Source of the DNA: Hymenobacter sp. BT559
Lineage (GTDB): Bacteria; Bacteroidota; Bacteroidia; Cytophagales; Hymenobacteraceae
Length of the DNA stretch: 64,000 nt
NCBI RefSeq assembly: GCF_017571525.1
Contig: NZ_JAGETY010000003.1
Span: 186,001-250,000, forward strand
Direction: 5' to 3'
Under the pieces are notes generated by a model. That model worked only from the letters and a program-made list of their open reading frames with translations, ran no database searches and had not been told where the DNA came from. The position numbers and the translations under genes were made by a program. Position 1 is the first letter of the stretch. The number at the start of each line of letters is the position of its first letter. Positions 7,403 to 16,461 of this stretch are shown piece by piece.

Positions 7403-8908
7403 CTAGTTGGGCTGCGCTACGGCGCGGTAGGCGTTTACGCGGCCATAGCCGTAGTAGGGGTCACGGCCGGGCTTGCCCAAGTCGTCGGCCGAGGCACGCA
7501 GGGCGGCTTCTACCCTGGCCGGGTCCATGTTGCCGCCGTTTTTGCCGATGATGAGGGCGGCTACACCGGTGGCGTGCGGGGTGGCCATGCTGGTGCCGGC
7601 AGCCCAGGTATAGTAAGCACGCGGCACGCCATTAACTTTCAACACGCGACCCGTACTCAGCACCATATCCAGGGCCCACACGTACTGGCGCACGCCGCGG
7701 AAGATGACTATCTCATTGCCGGGATACGCAAAATCGCCACCGGGCGCGGCAAACGTGACGGCCGGCGTGCCGTAGTTAGAATACGAGGCAAAGCGGTCCA
7801 GATTGGCGGTGAGGGGGGCTAGCGCCCAGCCAATGGGGGCCGTGGCCGAGATGGAGATAACACCCGTGGCATCGGCCGGAATGTTGACCAGCGACTTATC
7901 CTGGTTGCCGTTATTGGCATCGTTGCCAGCCGCGGCAATCAGGGTTACCCCATTTTTAGTAGCGTAGCTCGTGGCTTTGCTCAGGGCCACCAGCAATTCC
8001 TGAATGGCCTTAGTGTCATTCACCACATTGCCCGCGTCGTCGATATACTTATCGTGGTGCGGAATGGCGGCGCCCAGGCTCATATTAATCACGTCGGCGT
8101 GCTGCTGCGTGGCGTACACAATGCCCTGAATCAGCCAGGAGAACGAGCCCGAGCCGGCGTCGCCCAATACTTTCACCAGCAAGAGCTTAGCCTGAGGCGC
8201 AATACCGATAACGCCGATATTGTTATCGACAGCAGCAATGGTGCCGGCCGTGTGCGTGCCATGGCTGAACGCTAAGGAGCCGCCGGCAAACTGTGCTGAT
8301 TCGCCAGGCACAAACGACATGCTGCCCAAGATGTTAGGTTTTAAGTCCGGGTGGTTTAGCTCAAAGCCGCCATCGAGGTCGGCCACGAGTACTCCCTGGC
8401 CCTGGTTACCCGTATTCCAGGCCTCGGGGGCTTGTATGGCGGTAGCGCCCCACTGCAGCGGAAATAGCGGATTGCTGTCGCCGGTGCTCGACGGGTTCAC
8501 ATTGTCGGAGGCCTGCTCGGCCACGCGACTCTGCTGGGGCTCAAAGCCCTGATAAGTGAAGTCGTGCACTACCGACCGCACGCCTGAGATTTTAGCGGCT
8601 TTCGTTGCAAAATCAGGGTCATCTGACGTTGCAATGGCCAGGCCAACCTCTTGCAAGTGGCTCGTTACTTTGCCATTAGCCGCTGTCGTTAGGGCTTCAA
8701 TATTGCCCGGCAGCTGGTCGCCGGAGGCAATAATAATGTATTGCTTGGCCCGCAGCACAAAGCCAGCCGAAGCCTGGGCATCTTGCTGGGTAGTGCTGGC
8801 ATTGAGGCTAGCCGTGGGGGTTGGCGTTTCTTTGGTGCAGCTGAAGGTACCGAGCAGGCCCAGGCCTAGCAGCGGGAGAAACGAACGCGCGGAAAAATGT
8901 TGGGTCAT
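7403..8908 (-). CDS. Subtilisin-like S8 serine peptidase, lipoprotein
   Basis: A 501-residue secreted protease. It has a lipoprotein signal peptide with lipobox GTFSC (Cys24), an inhibitor I9-like propeptide at about 50-125, and a peptidase S8 domain at about 150-495. The catalytic residues are visible as Asp179 (VADLDGG), His216 (SHGTHTAG) and Ser439 (GTSMATPHATG), with oxyanion Asn328 (AAAGND). All are intact, so activity is expected, probably in degrading external protein. A TAnnTTTG box lies 63 bases upstream, and the shared terminator ends the gene. Confidence 0.93.
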   Translation of the reverse strand: MTQHFSARSFLPLLGLGLLGTFSCTKETPTPTASLNASTTQQDAQASAGFVLRAKQYIIIASGDQLPGNIEALTTAANGKVTSHLQEVGLAIATSDDPDFATKAAKISGVRSVVHDFTYQGFEPQQSRVAEQASDNVNPSSTGDSNPLFPLQWGATAIQAPEAWNTGNQGQGVLVADLDGGFELNHPDLKPNILGSMSFVPGESAQFAGGSLAFSHGTHTAGTIAAVDNNIGVIGIAPQAKLLLVKVLGDAGSGSFSWLIQGIVYATQQHADVINMSLGAAIPHHDKYIDDAGNVVNDTKAIQELLVALSKATSYATKNGVTLIAAAGNDANNGNQDKSLVNIPADATGVISISATAPIGWALAPLTANLDRFASYSNYGTPAVTFAAPGGDFAYPGNEIVIFRGVRQYVWALDMVLSTGRVLKVNGVPRAYYTWAAGTSMATPHATGVAALIIGKNGGNMDPARVEAALRASADDLGKPGRDPYYGYGRVNAYRAVAQPN

Positions 8909-8970
8909 GTGGGTGGGAAAAAGGAGTTAATTGATTACTACAGCTACTTTTACTGCTCACAGCTGTGCGT

Positions 8971-8978
8971 CAAATGTA
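8971..8978 (-). promoter_or_regulatory. -7 promoter box for the S8 peptidase
   Basis: On the minus strand this reads TACATTTG, an exact TAnnTTTG match about 63 bases before the ATG. It lies in an AT-rich, gene-free stretch (8909-9259) that otherwise shows no gene, RNA or strong hairpin. Confidence 0.5.
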
Positions 8979-9259
8979 TAGAATTAATTCTTACTTCATC
9001 TCGGTAACTTCATAATATTTCACAAATTTTTTCTACCAGGTTTCTATCTATGCCAGGTTCAGCAAAGCATTATTTTGCCGCTGAAATTTCCCTTATTGCA
9101 TATACCACTTACAATAAGCTTGGCGAGCCGCTTTACTGCGGAGCTTGCTCTTTTCCGCAAATCGCCCGCTAGCCTACCCTAACGATGCTGGTTACTTGTC
9201 TTTCGCTTAGTTTACGGGCCCCTTCATCGCCACTTACTCAGTCTTCTACCTTACTACCC

Positions 9260-10702
9260 ATGACGAAATCTTACTTACTCGGGCTGCTGAGTGCCGGGCT
9301 GCTGGCCTTTCGGCCCGCCTTGCCGGGCCCGCCGGCCGAGCCGCTCAAAGCGGAGGCTAGCCAGGACCTGCAGGCCCACTATGCCGACTACCGCCAGCTG
9401 GCCCAGCGCATCTGGGGCTTTGCAGAGGTGGGCTACAAAGAAACCCAGAGCTCGGCGCTGCTGCAGAAAACGCTGCGCGACAATGGCTTTGCGGTGCAGG
9501 CGGGCGTTGCGGGCATCCCCACGGCGTTTGTGGCTACCTATGGCAGCGGCCAGCCAGTGATTGGCGTGCTGGCCGAGTATGATGCGCTGCCAGGGCTAGC
9601 CCAGCAGGCGGTGGCCACCAAGACGCCCATTGCCGGCCAGGGCGCCGGCCACGGCTGCGGCCACAACCTGTTTGGCACGGCGAGCGTGGCAACGGGCCTC
9701 GAAATCAAGAAGCTACTGAAAGAAGGCAAGCTGCACGGCACCATTAAAGTATTTGGCTGCCCGGCCGAGGAAGGCGGCAGCGGCAAGGTATACCTGGTGC
9801 GCGAAGGCCTTTTCAAAGGCGTGGATGCCGTGCTGCACTGGCACCCCAGCAGCGAAAACGCCACGATGGTGGGCAAGTACATTGCCAATAGCTCGGCCAA
9901 GTTTCGGTTTCACGGCGTGGCTGCGCACGCCGCTGCGGCCCCCGAGCGCGGCCGCAGCGCCCTCGACGGCGTGGAGGCCATGGACAACATGGTGAACATG
10001 ATGCGCGAGCACGTGCCCCAGGAAACGCGCATTCACTATGTTATCACCAATGGCGGCAAGGCCCCCAACGTAGTGCCTGACTTTGCCGAGGTCTATTACT
10101 ACGTACGCCACCCCAACCGGGCCGACGTGCAGGCCGTGTTTGAGCGCGTGGTGAAGGCCGCCGAGGGCGCCGCGCTGGGCACTGGCACGACGATGGACTA
10201 TGAAATAGTAGGCGGCACCCACGACCTGCTCATCAATGAAACGCTGGCCCATGCCCTGCAAGCCAACCTGGAGCAGGTGGGCGGCGTGACCTACACTGCC
10301 CCGGAAGCGGCCTTCGGCCAGCAGATTCAGCAGTCGCTGGGTGTGCCCGCGCCGCCGGTGGCCCAGGCCGCGCAGGTAGAGCCCTACCGGGCCCGCGACC
10401 TGGGCGGCAGCAGCGACGTGGGCGACGTGAGCTACGTGGTGCCCACCGTGGGCCTCACGGCCGCCACCTGGATACCCGGCACCCCTGCCCACAGCTGGCA
10501 GGCCGTGGCGTGCAGCGGCCTCGAAGTAGGTAGCAAAGGCATGATGGTAGCCGCCAAAACCATGACCCTCACCGCCATCGACCTCTTCACTAGCCCCGAG
10601 CTGGTGGCCAAAGCCAAAGAAGAGCTCAAGCAGAAGGTGGGCAGCTACGTGTACAAACCCCTGCTCGGCGACCGCAAGCCGGCTCTGAATTACCGCGACT
10701 AG
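9260..10702 (+). CDS. M20-family amidohydrolase (AbgB-like)
   Basis: A metal-dependent amidohydrolase of about 480 residues with an N-terminal signal sequence ending near residue 22, so it is probably exported. The metal-site motif GHGCGHN spans residues 130-136, PAEEGGSGK lies near 168-176, and HWH near 193-195. This arrangement resembles the p-aminobenzoyl-glutamate hydrolase subunit AbgB and related peptidases. The ATG at 9260 is chosen because it places the hydrophobic signal at the N terminus; the frame is open from 9185. The true substrate could be an N-acyl amino acid or small peptide. The S9 peptidase follows 36 bases later, so the two may be cotranscribed. Confidence 0.88.
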   Translation: MTKSYLLGLLSAGLLAFRPALPGPPAEPLKAEASQDLQAHYADYRQLAQRIWGFAEVGYKETQSSALLQKTLRDNGFAVQAGVAGIPTAFVATYGSGQPVIGVLAEYDALPGLAQQAVATKTPIAGQGAGHGCGHNLFGTASVATGLEIKKLLKEGKLHGTIKVFGCPAEEGGSGKVYLVREGLFKGVDAVLHWHPSSENATMVGKYIANSSAKFRFHGVAAHAAAAPERGRSALDGVEAMDNMVNMMREHVPQETRIHYVITNGGKAPNVVPDFAEVYYYVRHPNRADVQAVFERVVKAAEGAALGTGTTMDYEIVGGTHDLLINETLAHALQANLEQVGGVTYTAPEAAFGQQIQQSLGVPAPPVAQAAQVEPYRARDLGGSSDVGDVSYVVPTVGLTAATWIPGTPAHSWQAVACSGLEVGSKGMMVAAKTMTLTAIDLFTSPELVAKAKEELKQKVGSYVYKPLLGDRKPALNYRD

Positions 10703-10738
10703 CGCGCGGCTTTTTTCCACCTTTTTCCCGTTGCACCC

Positions 10739-12802
10739 ATGAAAAAACGATACTCCTGGCGGGTAGCTGCGCTGTGGCTAGCCCTGCTGCCGCTCGGCCT
10801 GCGCGCCCAGCAGCACGTCTTTGAGCTGGCCGACCTGGCTAAGCTGACCGGTCTTTCGGACCCGCAGTTTTCGCCCGATGGCAAACGCATTGCTGTGGTG
10901 ACCTCAACGCCCGACTACGCCGAGGACCGCTACCTGACGGGCGTGGTGCTGGTGGCCGTGCCCACCGGCGAGCAGCGCGTGCTGGCTGCCAACAAGAATG
11001 GCCTGACCCAGCCCCGGTGGTCGCCCAGCGGCCAGGAGCTGGCCTACCTGGCCAAAACGGGCACCGGCAAGGACGCTGCGCTCCAGTTGTTTGTGCAGCC
11101 GCTGGCGGGCGGCGAGCCGCGCCAGCTCACGCACACCAAAAAGGCCATTCAGCACTACGCCTGGCGGCCCGATGGCAGCGCGCTGGCCTTCGTAACGGCC
11201 GACGAGCCCACCAACGCGGCCGGGCCGGTTGACAAAGGCTACGATGCGTTTGAGGTCGGCAACAACGACTTGTTTCTGAGCGCGGCGCCCACGGGCTCGC
11301 ACATCTGGCTACTGCCGGCCGTCGGCGGTGAGCCCCGGCGCCTGACTTCGGGCGCGTGGAGCCTACCCGTGACCATTCCGCCGGGGGCGCCAGCATCGCC
11401 GCTTTCGTGGAGCCCCGATGGCAAGTCGCTGGCCTTCGTGCAGGTGCCCACGCCGCACTCGGGCAACGGCAACCAGCGCACGATTCAGATACTCGACGTG
11501 TCCACGGGCGCGGTGCACCCGCTCACGACGCGCAAGATGCACGAGGGCTACCCCTCGTTTTCGCCCGATGGCACGCAGATTTCCTATTGGTATCCGCGCC
11601 AGGGCAATACCATGAACATCAACGAAATATGGGTGTCGCCAGTGGCGGGCGGCGAGGGCCGGAACCTGACGCCAGCGCTGGACCGCGACGTGTTTCGTAC
11701 CATCTGGATGCCCGATGGTAAATCGTTGCTGCTAGGGGGGCTCGACGGCAACCGCACCTCACTGTGGGTACAGCCGCTGAAGGGCGGCGCGGCCCGCAAG
11801 CTCAACCTGGGCTCGGTAAGCCCCAACTGGTCGTTTTGGGTGGATGTGGCCGTGAGCCACACGGGTGGTATTGCCTTCATTGGCACCGACCCCGCACACC
11901 CGGCCGAGCTGTACTACCTGCCTTCTACCACGGCCAAGCCTAAGCAGCTCACCGATTTCAACCGCGCCGTGAAGGACTTGCAACTCGGCAAGGCGCAAAC
12001 CCTGACCTGGCAATCGGACGGCGTGACCAACGACGGCGAGCTGACTTACCCAGCCAACTACGTGGCGGGCAAGACCTACCCCCTGGTGCTCGTCATTCAC
12101 GGCGGCCCCACGGCTGCTTCCACGGCCACGTTTTCGGCGCAGGCGCAGCTGTTTGCGGGCCGGGGCTACTTCGTTTTCGAGCCCAACTACCGGGGCAGCG
12201 ACAACCTGGGCAACGCCTACAAGGCCGCCATTTTTAAGGATGCGGGCGCCGGCCCTGGCCGCGACGTGATGGCCGGGCTGGCCCAGCTCAAGCGCAGCGG
12301 CATGGTGGACACGACCCGCATTGGCGTAAGTGGCTGGTCGTATGGTGGCTACATGACCGTATGGCTGCTCGGCCACTATCCTGCTACCTGGAAAGCTGCC
12401 GTGGCCGGCGCGGCCGTCACCGACTGGCTCGACCAGTATAATCTGGGCGACTCGAACGTGCAGCGCGCGGCCGCCATCGGCGAGTCGCCTTGGCTGAGCG
12501 AGGCCAATGCCCTGAACTACCGCGAGCAGTCGCCCATCACCCTGGCCGGCCGCATTCGCACGCCCACCCTTATTCTGGCCAATACGGCCGACCCGCGGGT
12601 GCCCATCACGCAATCGTACAAGCTGTTTCACGCCCTGAAGGATAACGGCGTCACCACTAAGTTTATCGCCTGGCCGGTGGCCGCCCACAATGCCAGCGAC
12701 CCCGTGCGCCAACGCGAGCGCAACCGCTTCTGGCTTGACTGGATGGATACGTATTTGCAGCCCAGTGGCCATGCCGAGGCTCCGCGCCCCGGCTCTAATT
12801 AG
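10739..12802 (+). CDS. S9 family prolyl-oligopeptidase-like serine peptidase
   Basis: A 687-residue exported peptidase with a signal peptide (about 1-23) and a beta-propeller of WD40/PD40-type repeats through about residue 400, marked by repeated SPDGK and SPSGQ motifs. The alpha/beta-hydrolase domain follows. The triad is visible as Ser534 (GWSYGGY), Asp618 (NTADPRVP) and His650 (VAAHNA). The layout resembles acylaminoacyl-peptidase and dipeptidyl peptidase relatives, which cut short peptides. With the upstream M20 amidohydrolase it suggests a periplasmic peptide-scavenging pair. Confidence 0.92.
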   Translation: MKKRYSWRVAALWLALLPLGLRAQQHVFELADLAKLTGLSDPQFSPDGKRIAVVTSTPDYAEDRYLTGVVLVAVPTGEQRVLAANKNGLTQPRWSPSGQELAYLAKTGTGKDAALQLFVQPLAGGEPRQLTHTKKAIQHYAWRPDGSALAFVTADEPTNAAGPVDKGYDAFEVGNNDLFLSAAPTGSHIWLLPAVGGEPRRLTSGAWSLPVTIPPGAPASPLSWSPDGKSLAFVQVPTPHSGNGNQRTIQILDVSTGAVHPLTTRKMHEGYPSFSPDGTQISYWYPRQGNTMNINEIWVSPVAGGEGRNLTPALDRDVFRTIWMPDGKSLLLGGLDGNRTSLWVQPLKGGAARKLNLGSVSPNWSFWVDVAVSHTGGIAFIGTDPAHPAELYYLPSTTAKPKQLTDFNRAVKDLQLGKAQTLTWQSDGVTNDGELTYPANYVAGKTYPLVLVIHGGPTAASTATFSAQAQLFAGRGYFVFEPNYRGSDNLGNAYKAAIFKDAGAGPGRDVMAGLAQLKRSGMVDTTRIGVSGWSYGGYMTVWLLGHYPATWKAAVAGAAVTDWLDQYNLGDSNVQRAAAIGESPWLSEANALNYREQSPITLAGRIRTPTLILANTADPRVPITQSYKLFHALKDNGVTTKFIAWPVAAHNASDPVRQRERNRFWLDWMDTYLQPSGHAEAPRPGSN

Positions 12803-12825
12803 CGGCTGTCAGAAAATTTACTTTT

Positions 12826-12917
12826 GTCATGCTGAGCCCGGCGAAGCACCTCGCTCGAATCGTATAGGCTGGTACCCTAGCGGTGAGAGTCAATGGCTTC
12901 GCCGGGCTCAGTATGAC
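12826..12917. repeat. Hairpin-forming intergenic repeat (GTCATGCTGAGC type)
   Basis: The 22-base left arm (12826-12847, beginning GTCATGCTGAGCCCGGCG) pairs with 12896-12917 with one mismatch, around a loop of 48 bases. It sits between the S9 peptidase and the deformylase-like gene. The form resembles dispersed palindromic repeats common between genes in this group; a different but similarly built copy lies at 45541-45633. Confidence 0.75.
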
Positions 12918-12958
12918 GTTCAAACCCATTTTAGCTTGAATCCCGCTCCTCACTTGCC

Positions 12959-13447
12959 ATGAAAACCCTGGCCGACCTGCTCCTGCTCGGCGACCCACGC
13001 CTCTACGAGGTGTGCGCGCCCGTTACTGAGGCCGACCTGCCACTGGTGGCCGGCTGGGTGGCCGATTTGCACAACGTGATGCAGGAAGTGCGCGCCAAGT
13101 ACCACTTTGGGCGCGGCATCGCGGCCCCGCAGCTCGGCATCATGAAACGGCTGGTGTACCTGCACCTCGATGGCCGGCCCCACGTGCTGCTCAACCCCAA
13201 GCTGGGCGAGCTGAGTGCAGCCACCTTTGACATGTGGGACGACTGCATGTGCTTCCCCAACCTACTGGTGCGCGTGCGCCGCCACGAGGCCCTGACCGTT
13301 ACCTACCGCGACACGCAGTGGCAGCCCCAAAGCTGGCCGGTGCGGGGTGCCCTGGCCGAGCTCTTGCAGCACGAGTGCGACCACCTCGACGGCATACTCT
13401 GCACCATGCGGGCCATTGATGGCCAGTCGTTTCGGTGGCGGGCCTAG
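12959..13447 (+). CDS. Divergent peptide deformylase-like protein
   Basis: A 162-residue metallo-hydrolase of the peptide deformylase fold, which removes the formyl group from nascent proteins. Motif 1 is clear (GRGIAAPQLG, about 51-60) and motif 3 is intact (HECDH, 138-142). Motif 2, normally EGCLS, reads DDCMC with the metal-ligand Cys96 kept. The three metal ligands (Cys96, His138, His142) and catalytic Glu139 are present, so hydrolysis is plausible. The altered motif 2 suggests a specialised deformylase or a related amidase rather than the housekeeping Def. Confidence 0.8.
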   Translation: MKTLADLLLLGDPRLYEVCAPVTEADLPLVAGWVADLHNVMQEVRAKYHFGRGIAAPQLGIMKRLVYLHLDGRPHVLLNPKLGELSAATFDMWDDCMCFPNLLVRVRRHEALTVTYRDTQWQPQSWPVRGALAELLQHECDHLDGILCTMRAIDGQSFRWRA

Positions 13448-13531
13448 CGTGGCTAGGCCTGATGCCGCCCAACCGCAGCGGTACCCGCGAAGCCAGGCTG
13501 TGCGTGGCGCTGTAGCCAGCCGCACCTGCCT

Positions 13532-13560
13532 AAAAGCCCTGCCCGTTGGGCAGGGCTTTT
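13532..13560 (+). terminator. Intrinsic terminator after deformylase-like gene
   Basis: A perfect 13-bp stem, AAAAGCCCTGCCC (13532-13544) with its complement at 13548-13560, has a 3-base loop and a T tract continuing to 13562. Confidence 0.9.
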
Positions 13561-13656
13561 TTGTGTATTTTTTGCCGCGCCAAGCAACCGCTAGCCTTAG
13601 CCCCGCATCTGACGCTCCAAATCCCGCTAGCCTTTGCCCTACTACTACCCTGCCCC

Positions 13657-14193
13657 GTGACCGAGCCCGACCTTATTGCCGCCTGCCTGCGGGGCGAGCC
13701 CCGCGCTCAGCGCCAGCTCTACAACCAGTTTGCGGGGCTGATGCTGACGGTGTGCCGCCGCTACCTCAAGCGGCCGGAAGATGCCGAGGAGGCGCTGCTG
13801 CTGGGCTTTGCCAAGGTGTTTCAGGCGCTGCCCACGTTTCGGCAGGAGGGCTCATTTGAGGGCTGGATTCGGCGCATCATGGTCAACCAGGCCCTGATGG
13901 AGCTGCGCCGCCGCGAGCCGCTGCACCTCTCCTTTGAGGACTTTGCCCAGCCCGAAAACCTGGCCGCCACCCCCGCCACTGCCGACACCCAGCTGCAGGC
14001 CGACGAGCTGCTAGCCCTGCTGCAAGCCCTGCCCCCCGGCTACCGCGCTGTGTTCAACCTCTATGCGCTGGAAGGCTACTCGCACCCCGAAATAGCCGAG
14101 GCACTGGGCATCTCGGAGGGCACCAGCAAGTCGCAGCTCAGCAAGGCGCGGGCCATGTTGCAGCGCCGTCTGCAGGCAGTTACGAGTATTTAA
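13657..14193 (+). CDS. ECF-type RNA polymerase sigma factor
   Basis: A 178-residue sigma-70 family factor. Region 2 includes YLKRPEDAEEALLLGFAKVF and FEGWIRRIMVNQALMELRRR; region 4 includes YALEGYSHPEIAEALGISEG and SKSQLSKARAMLQRRL. The GTG at 13657 (MTEPDLIAACLRGE) gives a normal start, because residues upstream to 13546 overlap the terminator. It is followed at 10 bases by a membrane-anchored protein that is probably its anti-sigma factor, and then a barrel protein. The three form one operon, probably an envelope-stress or surface-signalling unit. Confidence 0.88.
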   Translation: MTEPDLIAACLRGEPRAQRQLYNQFAGLMLTVCRRYLKRPEDAEEALLLGFAKVFQALPTFRQEGSFEGWIRRIMVNQALMELRRREPLHLSFEDFAQPENLAATPATADTQLQADELLALLQALPPGYRAVFNLYALEGYSHPEIAEALGISEGTSKSQLSKARAMLQRRLQAVTSI

Positions 14194-14203
14194 TTGATGT
14201 GCT

Positions 14204-15220
14204 ATGTCAGCCGATACCGATAACCTAGACGACCTTTTTCGCCAGCAGCTGGGCCAGCACGCCACGCCGCCGAGCGCCGACCTAGCGCGCCGCCTGGCCG
14301 AGCTGGCCGAGGCCGAGCGCCTCGACGCCCGCTTCCGCACGGGGCTGGGAAGCCACGCTTCCCAGCCCCGCCGCGAGGTATGGGAGCGCCTCGAAGACGA
14401 GCACCTGCGCCCGCAGCCGCAGCGCCGGCGGCGCGTAGTGGCCTGGTGGCAGCTGTCGGCCGCGGCCATGCTGCTGCTCACGCTACTGGCCGGGGGCTTG
14501 TGGCGAGGCGGGTATTGGCAGCCGCAAGGGGGGCTAGCCAGCCAGCCGGCCACCACGGCGGCGCCCAGCGCGGGTAGCAGCCCGGCCGCGGCTGGTACCG
14601 ATGCAGCTCGCTCGCCCCAATCGGCTAGCCCTCATGCAGCGCAAAAATCTACTGAACAGGCTCTTGCGCAGACAACTGACTTAGTAGCCGAGAAAAACCA
14701 GAAAAATTTTACCACCCAGGCAACGGCGCCGGTCGCTTCCTCATCTAGCCCCTCGATAGCCGCCACTGCCCGGCCACGCCGCCCCGCCACGGCACTCCGG
14801 ACAGTTGGCAGCTTTCAGAAAAAGCCCCGGCCGCTGGACGCGGCGGCCGACGCGCTGGCCAGCACCGAGCGGCGGCCCGGCCCGGCTAGCCAGTCCGTGG
14901 CTCCTTCGCTCCCGGAGCCGGCCGACAGCCAGCACCCGCCGGTAGTAGCCATGACCTCGGCCCCGGAAATAATCGAGGTTGAGGTGCGGCGCGGCACCGA
15001 GCCCAGCCGCCCGGCCCTGGTGCCGGTAGTCACGGTGGCTTCGACCGTGGCTAGCCCCGCCCGCCGGCCCCGGCTGCGGCTAGGGGGGCTGCTGCGCCAG
15101 GCCGGCCACCTGGTGCACGGCGAGCCCGTGAGCCTGGCCGAGGCCACCGAACTCACCGAAACCGTGACGGTGCAGGCCCGCCTGGGCGGCCGCACGCTCA
15201 GCAAAACCATCCAGCTGTAA
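14204..15220 (+). CDS. Probable membrane-anchored anti-sigma factor
   Basis: A 338-residue protein with a charged cytoplasmic N-terminal region (about 1-84), one membrane helix (about 86-103, AAAMLLLTLLAGGLW), and a long low-complexity Ala/Pro/Ser-rich extracytoplasmic region. A short conserved-looking C-terminal stretch (RLGGLLRQAGHLV onward) follows. No zinc anti-sigma motif is visible. The anti-sigma role is inferred from topology and from lying 10 bases after an ECF sigma gene. Confidence 0.6.
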   Translation: MSADTDNLDDLFRQQLGQHATPPSADLARRLAELAEAERLDARFRTGLGSHASQPRREVWERLEDEHLRPQPQRRRRVVAWWQLSAAAMLLLTLLAGGLWRGGYWQPQGGLASQPATTAAPSAGSSPAAAGTDAARSPQSASPHAAQKSTEQALAQTTDLVAEKNQKNFTTQATAPVASSSSPSIAATARPRRPATALRTVGSFQKKPRPLDAAADALASTERRPGPASQSVAPSLPEPADSQHPPVVAMTSAPEIIEVEVRRGTEPSRPALVPVVTVASTVASPARRPRLRLGGLLRQAGHLVHGEPVSLAEATELTETVTVQARLGGRTLSKTIQL

Positions 15221-15306
15221 TCCCCTCCTAGTCAGTTGTTTTCGCTTTTCTGCCCTTCCCGGGGCGGCCTTTCCTTTCACAGTCTTTTCTCAACGCCCTA
15301 TCACGC

Positions 15307-16449
15307 ATGAAACCGGTTCTTTTTTCTGCCTCCCTGGCCGCGCTGGTGGCCGCCGCTTCGCTCACCGCCCAGGCCGGCACCCTGCCGCCCGCGCCCAGCG
15401 ATACCATTGTGGTGCGCCTGCCCAACAAGGCCGTGATGACCCTGGTGGTGCACGATGCCCAGCAGCTGCGCCAGCTGCCCCAGTATCACCTCGACTCGCT
15501 GGTGGCGCGGCTGGGCGGCTACATCCGGCGCGCCGATGCGGCCACCAAAGTAGCCGATACTGAACGCCTGACGACCGTTTTTCACCCCAACGAGGACAAG
15601 CCGGGCCAGGACCTGCCTGAGGAAATCCGCATTACCACCCGCAAGCATACAGACCGCGCCTACGGCCCTAGCAATAAGGTAGAAGTGCTACTGGAAAAGA
15701 AGTTTGGCTTGGTCATCAACACCGACCGCGGCACCAACGACCAGCCCCGCGCCGCCAGCCGCCCCGACCGCCAGGCCTACCGCGACTCGATGCGCCAGGC
15801 GCGCTGGGACCGGAAGTCTTCTTCCACTGACGTCGTATTTGACCTAGGACTTAACGCGCTCGTCAACAACCACATCGACCGCACGACACCGGTCGGCCAA
15901 ACGCCCAGCCAGCCGCTCACCCTGCGCACCGGCGGCTCGCGCTACGTCAACATCGGCCTCAATTTCAAGCAGCGGCTGGGTGGGCACCGCAGCCCGCTCT
16001 ACCTCTTGGCGGGCCCCGAGTTTGCCTTTAATAATTACATGCTGGAGGGCAACAACAAATGGGTGAACCAGAACGGCCTAACCAGCGTGGTACTCGAAAC
16101 TAACGGCCGGCAATATCAGAAAACCAAGCTGGCAACCTCAACGCTCACCGTGCCGCTCATGCTGCAGATTAATACGCACGGCCACAGCCACTTTCGTATC
16201 GGGGCGGGTGGCTTTGTGGGCTACCGCCTGGCTAGCTGGACCAAGCTCAAGTACTTTGAGGAAAACACGACTTACAAAGACAAGGACTACGGCTCGTACA
16301 ACCTCAACGACTGGCAATATGGCCTGCAAGGCGTGCTGGGCTTCGGCTCACTGACCTTTTTTGCCAAGTACAATTTGAACCCGCTTTTCCGCGACGGCCA
16401 GGGCTTGCAGGCCCAGACGCTGAGCTTCGGCCTGCGCCTGCTGCAATAG
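15307..16449 (+). CDS. Outer-membrane beta-barrel protein (PorT-like)
   Basis: A 380-residue protein with a cleavable signal peptide (residues 1-23, ending AQAG) and a polar region to about 180. Alternating hydrophobic strands typical of an outer-membrane barrel run to the C terminus (FGLRLLQ). It closes the sigma/anti-sigma operon and is a likely effector or sensor of that system. The precise role is unknown. Confidence 0.7.
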   Translation: MKPVLFSASLAALVAAASLTAQAGTLPPAPSDTIVVRLPNKAVMTLVVHDAQQLRQLPQYHLDSLVARLGGYIRRADAATKVADTERLTTVFHPNEDKPGQDLPEEIRITTRKHTDRAYGPSNKVEVLLEKKFGLVINTDRGTNDQPRAASRPDRQAYRDSMRQARWDRKSSSTDVVFDLGLNALVNNHIDRTTPVGQTPSQPLTLRTGGSRYVNIGLNFKQRLGGHRSPLYLLAGPEFAFNNYMLEGNNKWVNQNGLTSVVLETNGRQYQKTKLATSTLTVPLMLQINTHGHSHFRIGAGGFVGYRLASWTKLKYFEENTTYKDKDYGSYNLNDWQYGLQGVLGFGSLTFFAKYNLNPLFRDGQGLQAQTLSFGLRLLQ

Positions 16450-16461
16450 CTAGCTAAGCAG

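Noticed and set aside
9713..10720. Minus-strand open frame of 335 codons
   Set aside because: It is antisense to the M20 amidohydrolase, and its His/Gly/Val-rich composition is what reverse reading of this codon usage gives.
11759..12772. Minus-strand open frame of 337 codons
   Set aside because: It lies fully within the S9 peptidase gene, which has an intact catalytic triad; the antisense product has no recognisable domain.
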